Positions 6,937 to 10,497 of a stretch of 10,497 nucleotides of DNA are shown here, piece by piece. This DNA is from Geobacter sp. (GTDB lineage: Bacteria; Desulfobacterota; Desulfuromonadia; Geobacterales; Geobacteraceae), in NCBI GenBank assembly GCA_003490025.1, contig DNJC01000022.1, positions 1 to 10,497 of the forward strand. Reading direction: 5' to 3'. A program made the translations under genes and the position numbers. Within the stretch, counting starts at the first letter, position 1; the number at the start of each line of letters is the position of its first letter. Below the pieces are notes generated by a model. It was not told where the DNA came from, did no database searches, and was given only the letters and a program-made list of their open reading frames with translations.

Positions 6937-6967
6937 GGGTACTTCCTCCTTTTGGGTTGTGGTATCA

Positions 6968-7059
6968 CCTTGCTAAAAAATTGTTATACAGGATCCGCTT
7001 TGAACCTTTCCCAGCTTTACCGAACTTCGTGCAACCGCATGACCACCTCTTTAGCAAGG
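6968..7059. repeat. 10-bp inverted repeat across the dehydrogenase leader, one arm in the -12 element
   Basis: CCTTGCTAAA (6968-6977) and TTTAGCAAGG (7050-7059) are exact reverse complements. The distal arm overlaps the TTGCT of the sigma-54 promoter; the proximal arm lies in the transcribed leader about 32 bp before the start codon. The promoter-side arm is only partly within the predicted transcript (+1 near 7043), so an RNA hairpin is unlikely. A DNA-binding or looping role, or chance, remains possible. Confidence 0.5.
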
Positions 7060-7069
7060 GGGGTGCCAA
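7053..7069 (-). promoter_or_regulatory. Sigma-54 (RpoN) -24/-12 promoter for the alcohol dehydrogenase
   Basis: The minus strand reads TTGGCACCCCCCTTGCT. TGGCAC (7068-7063) and TTGCT (7057-7053) are separated by five bases, with exactly 10 nt between GG and GC, matching the RpoN consensus. Predicted transcription start is near 7043, giving a leader of about 106 nt ending in a strong ribosome binding site. A small dyad, GTTTA (7083-7087) / TAAAC (7096-7100), lies just upstream and could be an activator or bending site. Confidence 0.85.
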
Positions 7070-7178
7070 CAACGAAACATTGGTTTAAAGTCGCGTAAAC
7101 ACACGCTCCGTCGGGATGAGAGGGGTGGAAGCCGGGATGGGGAATGCGGGGAATTAAGTAACAACTTCGGGGGCGGGG

Positions 7179-7233
7179 GCCGAATCTGCGACCTTTTCGG
7201 CTATGGCGAATTTCCACAGTGAGGAGTTTCGCC
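7179..7233. other. Two adjacent hairpins downstream of the radical SAM gene
   Basis: GCCGAA (7179-7184) pairs with TTCGGC (7196-7201). GGCGAA (7205-7210) pairs with TTCGCC (7228-7233), and the second stem extends inward with a few mismatches (TCC 7213-7215 with GGA 7223-7225). They begin about 54 bp past the radical SAM stop. Neither has a minus-strand U-run. They may mark the 3' end of that transcript or belong to the upstream control region of the dehydrogenase promoter, about 110 bp away. Confidence 0.45.
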
Positions 7234-7286
7234 CCGCAGCCGAAAAAGGAAACGGCGTCGCGTGGATGAGGGGGGAGAAAAAGATT

Positions 7287-8378
7287 TCAGCGGGCCTTGT
7301 GGCGGGCGATCTCCCGCCTGACGGCGCAGCGGTCGTCGGGGGCCATGATGTCGCCGAAACTTCCCCAGGCGCGCCCGAGGCACCCCCCGGCGCAGGTGAG
7401 ACGCTCGCCGCACTCCCGGCAGTCGGCTATCTCGTCGGGCCGGCGCCTGCTTACCGCCAGGAGCTCGGACCAGATCGGCGCCCCCTCGACGATGGCGGCG
7501 GCGAGCCCCTTTTCCAGGACCCCCTCGACCGAATAGGGATCGGCATGGCAGAGAACGCAGGGGTAAAGGACCCCGCGGGCGGTGAGGTAGGGGTTTTCCA
7601 GGAAGTTGCAGGCTCCCCCGCGCGGCTCGGAGCAGTTCCCCCATTCGAGCGCCGCCACCCGCCCCACCCTGCGGTAGAGTTCGCGGAAGCTAGCGTCGTC
7701 ACGGTAGCGCTGCAAAAGGCCGAGGTACTGGGAGGGCTCCGGAGGGCGCACCAGCGCGCCTCCCGCCGCCCGGCCGCAGGAGACCAGCATCCCGGTGGTG
7801 ACGGAGGTGACCCCGAGCGATTCCGCAAGCGCCAGCAGCGCGGGGATCTCCTCCAGGTTGTGGCGCATCTCGGTGCAGAAGATGGAGACGCGGGAGATGA
7901 GGCCGCCGCGAGCGAGCTGTTCCATCCCGCGCATGACCCCCAGGAAGGCCCCCTCCCCCCTGACCAGGTCGTGGGTCGCGGCGGTGGCGCCGTCCAGGCT
8001 CACCTGGATGGAGAGGCCGGGAAAGTCGATTCCCGCCAGCGCAGCCACCCGCCCCTCGTCGAGGAGCACCCCGTTGGTTTGCAGCGAGACGGCGCCGAAC
8101 CCCTCCGCCACGGCAAATCGGAGCAGTTCCAGCCACTGGGGGTGGCAAAGCGGTTCCCCGCCGGTGAAGCGCACCCCCTCCCCTCCCAGCGCCCGGAACT
8201 CCCCGAGGATTTCGCAAAGGGTCCCGGCCGGGATCCGGCAGGCCGGTTCCCCGGTCCCGGCCGATTTCCAGCAGTGGGCGCAGCGCTGGTTGCACGCCTC
8301 GGTGACGGCGACGGTGAGGGTCTTCGGGGGGAGCAGGCCGTGGGAAATCAGCGTCTCGTGAACTGCGGAAAGGGGCAT
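7287..8378 (-). CDS. Radical SAM protein with C-terminal SPASM domain, substrate unknown
   Basis: 363 residues. The radical SAM cluster motif is C29-X3-C33-X2-C36 in TEACNQRCAHC, followed by the SAM-binding TGGEPL (72-77). The C-terminus is a canonical SPASM domain: C257-X11-G269-X4-C274, then C320-X2-C323-X5-C329-X3-C333 and C351, predicting two auxiliary [4Fe-4S] clusters. Characterised relatives modify peptides or proteins (PqqE, anaerobic sulfatase-maturing enzymes, MftC type) or tetrapyrroles (NirJ/AhbC type). No precursor peptide, sulfatase, PqqD-like protein or heme pathway gene is visible nearby, so the substrate is open. The start is supported modestly by GGTGA 4 nt upstream. It follows moaA by 194 bp, in which a dyad is present, so it may be separately regulated. 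Fold and chemistry are confident; role is not. Confidence 0.92.
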   Translation of the reverse strand: MPLSAVHETLISHGLLPPKTLTVAVTEACNQRCAHCWKSAGTGEPACRIPAGTLCEILGEFRALGGEGVRFTGGEPLCHPQWLELLRFAVAEGFGAVSLQTNGVLLDEGRVAALAGIDFPGLSIQVSLDGATAATHDLVRGEGAFLGVMRGMEQLARGGLISRVSIFCTEMRHNLEEIPALLALAESLGVTSVTTGMLVSCGRAAGGALVRPPEPSQYLGLLQRYRDDASFRELYRRVGRVAALEWGNCSEPRGGACNFLENPYLTARGVLYPCVLCHADPYSVEGVLEKGLAAAIVEGAPIWSELLAVSRRRPDEIADCRECGERLTCAGGCLGRAWGSFGDIMAPDDRCAVRREIARHKAR

Positions 8379-8403
8379 AAAATCACCGTGGATTTTTTAC
8401 ACA

Positions 8404-8420
8404 TGTGGAGTTTCGCCACA
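8404..8420. promoter_or_regulatory. Dyad TGTGG-N7-CCACA just upstream of the radical SAM gene
   Basis: Perfect 5-bp arms TGTGG (8404-8408) and CCACA (8416-8420) lie 26-42 bp before the radical SAM start codon. The inner 11-mer GGAGTTTCGCC (8407-8417) recurs once in the same orientation past the gene end (7223-7233). It could be a repressor operator or leader stem; the arms are short. The remaining 8421-8572 gap shows no clear gene and no good sigma-54 or sigma-70 promoter to my eye. Confidence 0.3.
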
Positions 8421-8572
8421 ATCGGGGACAAGCGGGGGGCGGCAGTGGCGCGAAATTCAGCAACGGCGGGGGAAAGGGGCCGGGGAGCAGGCGGCGCCAG
8501 GGCGGAAAAGAGGCTTTTGCTCCCCCAGCCTGTGGCATAACGCAACAGTTGACGCGCGGGCGGCAGCTCCCC

Positions 8573-9550
8573 TCAGCCGCCTATGGCGGACATGGCGAAC
8601 GGGGTGTGGTTGGCGCTCGTGGCGGAGAGTTCGTGCCGTCCCGGCTTACCCGCGACGATCCCCCTGAGCGCCCCCTCGAGGAGCGCCTGATCCCCCTCAG
8701 CCAGGAACGGCTTCAGGTCGACTCCGTCTCCCGAGAAGAGGCACCCACGGGCCAATCCGGTCGAGGTGACCCTGATCCGGTTGCACTCCCCGCAGAAGTG
8801 CCCGGTGACCGGGGTGATGATGCCGAGGGACCCGGCGGCGCCGGGGATGCGGTACTCCTTGGCCGGGCCGGCCAGCTCGTTTCTCCCCACCGGCTGGAGC
8901 GGGAACCTCCTGGAGAGCCGCTCCAGGATCTCCTCTCCAGGGACCACCAGCGACTGCCAGCGCTCCTCCATGGAGGAGGGCATGTACTCGATGAAACGGA
9001 CCGAGTAGGGGTGATCCATGGCGAGGGAGGCGATCTCTTCGATCTCCTGGTCGTTCACCCCGCGCATCACCACCATGTTCAGCTTCACCGGGAAGCCGGC
9101 GCGCTCCGCCGCAGCTATCCCGGCGAGGACGCGCGAGAGATCTCCCGACCTCGTAATCGAACAAAAGCGCGCGGAGTCGAGGGAGTCGAGGCTCACGTTC
9201 AGGCGCTGCACCCCCGCCTCCCGCAGCTCGTCCGCCATCCCCTCCAGGAGCACCCCGTTCGTCGTCAGCACCAGCTGCCTCAGGCCGGGTATGCTCGAGA
9301 GCCCCGCCAGGAACGGGACGATGTCCCTGCGGACCAGCGGCTCCCCGCCGGTCACCCTGATCTTCTCGATCCCCATGGAGACCGCCGCCCGGGCTATCGC
9401 GTGCAGCTCCTCGTAGCTCAGCACATCCTCGTGCTGCAGCTTCCCCACCCCGTCCCCCGGCATGCAGTAACGGCAGCGGAGGTTGCAGCGGTCGGTCACG
9501 GAGAGGCGGAGGTAGTTGATCTTCCTGCCGTGAAGGTCGACGAGGTTCAT
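8573..9550 (-). CDS. moaA: GTP 3',8-cyclase MoaA (molybdenum cofactor biosynthesis)
   Basis: 325 residues, typical for MoaA. This radical SAM enzyme converts GTP to 3',8-cyclo-7,8-dihydro-GTP, the first step of molybdopterin synthesis, with MoaC as the next enzyme. The N-terminal cluster motif is C22-X3-C26-X2-C29 (DRCNLRCRYCMP), SAM-binding TGGEPL is at 67-72, and the C-terminal second cluster is C253-X2-C256-X13-C270. The chain ends in the essential double glycine (AIGG). The ATG overlaps the TGA of the upstream sigma-54 activator (ATGA), with AAGGTGG 5 nt before it, so the two are probably translationally coupled. No other moa/moe/mob gene is in the window. The frame is open well upstream of the ATG, but that region is the activator gene read out of frame. 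Confidence 0.97.
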   Translation of the reverse strand: MNLVDLHGRKINYLRLSVTDRCNLRCRYCMPGDGVGKLQHEDVLSYEELHAIARAAVSMGIEKIRVTGGEPLVRRDIVPFLAGLSSIPGLRQLVLTTNGVLLEGMADELREAGVQRLNVSLDSLDSARFCSITRSGDLSRVLAGIAAAERAGFPVKLNMVVMRGVNDQEIEEIASLAMDHPYSVRFIEYMPSSMEERWQSLVVPGEEILERLSRRFPLQPVGRNELAGPAKEYRIPGAAGSLGIITPVTGHFCGECNRIRVTSTGLARGCLFSGDGVDLKPFLAEGDQALLEGALRGIVAGKPGRHELSATSANHTPFAMSAIGG

Positions 9551-10497
9551 ACGGCCACCTTGCCGGCGGAGGCGAGCGGGTCGAGCCCGTAACGCTCGAG
9601 CTTGGTGTACAGGGTTTTCCGGTCTATTTCCAGAATCTTCGCGGCCCGGCTCTTGTTCCCCTCGACCTGCTCCAGCACCCGCTCGATGTGGTCCCGCTCC
9701 ACGACCCAGAGGGGGAGGTGGCTGGGCGACGCGGGGGCAGACTGCCGGGGGGGGAGCACCCTCGGGGGGGCGAAGGGGAGGAGCTCTGAGGTGATCTGCA
9801 TGTCCGTGGCGAGGATGCAGGCGCGCCGGATCGTGTTGCGCAGCTCCCTCACGTTGCCGGGCCAGCTGTAGGCGGTCAGCGCCGCCATCGCCTCCTCCGT
9901 GATCTCCCAGTTGTCGTCGTCCCGGCCGTTGGCGGCCTTCATGAAGAAGTAGGCGAGCGGCAGGATGTCCTCCGGGCGCTCCCTCAGGGGTGGGAGGTTG
10001 ATCGGGAGGAGGTTGATCCGGTGGTAGAGGTCCTCGCGGAACTCGCCGCGGTTCACGCACTCCTGGAGGTTCTTGTTGGAGGCGAAGACGAAGCGGACGT
10101 CGACGCTGATGTCGTGGTTTCCCCCCATGCGGCGGAAGGTCCCGGTCTCCAGGACCCGCAGCAGCTTGACCTGCACGTCCAGCGGGGTCTCGGAGACCTC
10201 GTCCATGAACAGGGTCCCGGTGTCGGCCAGCTCGAAGAGCCCCGCCCTCCCCTTGTTGGCGCCGGTGAAGGCGCCCTGGGTATGGCCGAAGAGCTCGCTC
10301 TCGGCCGTGTTTATGTTGAGCCTGCCGCAGTTGACCGTGACGAACGGCTTGTCGGCGCGGGGGCTCGCGTCGTGGACGGCGCGGGAGATCAGCTCCTTGC
10401 CGGTGCCGCTCTCGCCGTAGATGAGGACATGCTCCTCCGCGGGTCCCCAGCGCCTGACCACGTCGAGCACCTTGAGAAGGGCCGGGCTCCGCCCCAC
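9547..10497 (-). CDS. Sigma-54-dependent enhancer-binding regulator (NtrC family), 5' end outside the window
   Basis: The visible 316 residues comprise the AAA+ domain and DNA-binding end. Walker A is GESGTGKE (28-35), the sigma-54-contacting loop is GAFTGA (75-80), Walker B is GTLFMDE (94-100), sensor I is ASN (139-141), arginine-finger region is EFREDLYHR (152-160), and sensor II is WPGNVRELRN (212-221). A Fis-type helix-turn-helix follows (about 266-304, with NKSRAAKILEIDRKTLYTKL). All features for activating RpoN polymerase are intact. The first codon seen is an internal GTG, not a start; the sensory domain (receiver, PAS or GAF) lies beyond position 10497, so the input signal is unknown. 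Its stop overlaps the moaA start by 4 bp. It could control the two sigma-54 promoters in this window, but that is untested. Confidence 0.96.
   Translation of the reverse strand: MGRSPALLKVLDVVRRWGPAEEHVLIYGESGTGKELISRAVHDASPRADKPFVTVNCGRLNINTAESELFGHTQGAFTGANKGRAGLFELADTGTLFMDEVSETPLDVQVKLLRVLETGTFRRMGGNHDISVDVRFVFASNKNLQECVNRGEFREDLYHRINLLPINLPPLRERPEDILPLAYFFMKAANGRDDDNWEITEEAMAALTAYSWPGNVRELRNTIRRACILATDMQITSELLPFAPPRVLPPRQSAPASPSHLPLWVVERDHIERVLEQVEGNKSRAAKILEIDRKTLYTKLERYGLDPLASAGKVAV

Noticed and set aside
7017..7217. 66-residue minus-strand open frame between dehydrogenase and radical SAM genes
   Set aside because: It lies across the sigma-54 promoter and hairpins, and has no convincing ribosome binding site or protein-like sequence.
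8379..8572. Short minus-strand frames as a possible precursor peptide for the radical SAM enzyme
   Set aside because: The frames are proline/alanine-rich, lack a Shine-Dalgarno and show no leader/core pattern.
7203..9592. Long plus-strand open frames opposite the radical SAM and moaA genes (7203-8540, 8405-9592)
   Set aside because: Antisense shadows with biased G/A/R/P composition and no recognisable domain.
9551..10060. 170-residue N-terminal extension of MoaA upstream of position 9550
   Set aside because: The frame is open but overlaps the sigma-54 activator out of frame; MoaA aligns from MNLVDLHGRK and that ATG has its own ribosome binding site.

Overview
The window reads as a chromosomal stretch from a GC-rich member of the Geobacterales/Desulfuromonadia (Geobacter, Geomonas or Citrifermentans type). 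This is an inference from protein style, dense sigma-54 machinery, PAS-rich sensor kinases and dispersed GC-rich palindromes; no phylogenetic marker is present. All recognised genes except one lie on the minus strand, so the minus-strand order runs from right to left.

Right end to left: a sigma-54 enhancer-binding regulator, cut by the window edge (10497-9547), overlaps molybdenum-cofactor enzyme MoaA (9550-8573) by an ATGA stop/start. After a 194-bp gap comes a radical SAM/SPASM protein of unknown substrate (8378-7287). A 350-bp gene-free region follows, carrying hairpins and a near-perfect sigma-54 promoter (7069-7053). That promoter points at an iron-dependent alcohol dehydrogenase (6936-5731). 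Another structured gap precedes a compact MoxR-type AAA+ ATPase / CoxE-type VWA protein pair (5539-4637, 4632-3223) and a soluble three-PAS histidine kinase (3170-1263), probably one transcription unit.

Left end: the only plus-strand gene is a zinc-ribbon Nudix hydrolase (712-1212), convergent with the kinase. Upstream of it is a repeat cluster (442-675) with an exact 61-bp tandem duplication and several versions of one palindrome. The extreme left holds the first 23 codons of a minus-strand gene with a strong ribosome binding site and a second near-perfect sigma-54 promoter (150-135).

The unifying theme is sigma-54 control: two -24/-12 promoters of textbook spacing and one sigma-54 activator lie within 10.5 kb. 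Other genes concern metal-cofactor or protein-complex maturation (MoaA, radical SAM/SPASM, MoxR/VWA). Whether the local activator controls the local promoters cannot be told from sequence. I see no CRISPR array, tRNA, rRNA or insertion sequence. I see no convincing wholly new system; the best leads are the sigma-54 circuit, the orphan radical SAM/SPASM gene, the MoxR-VWA-kinase unit and the palindrome cluster.
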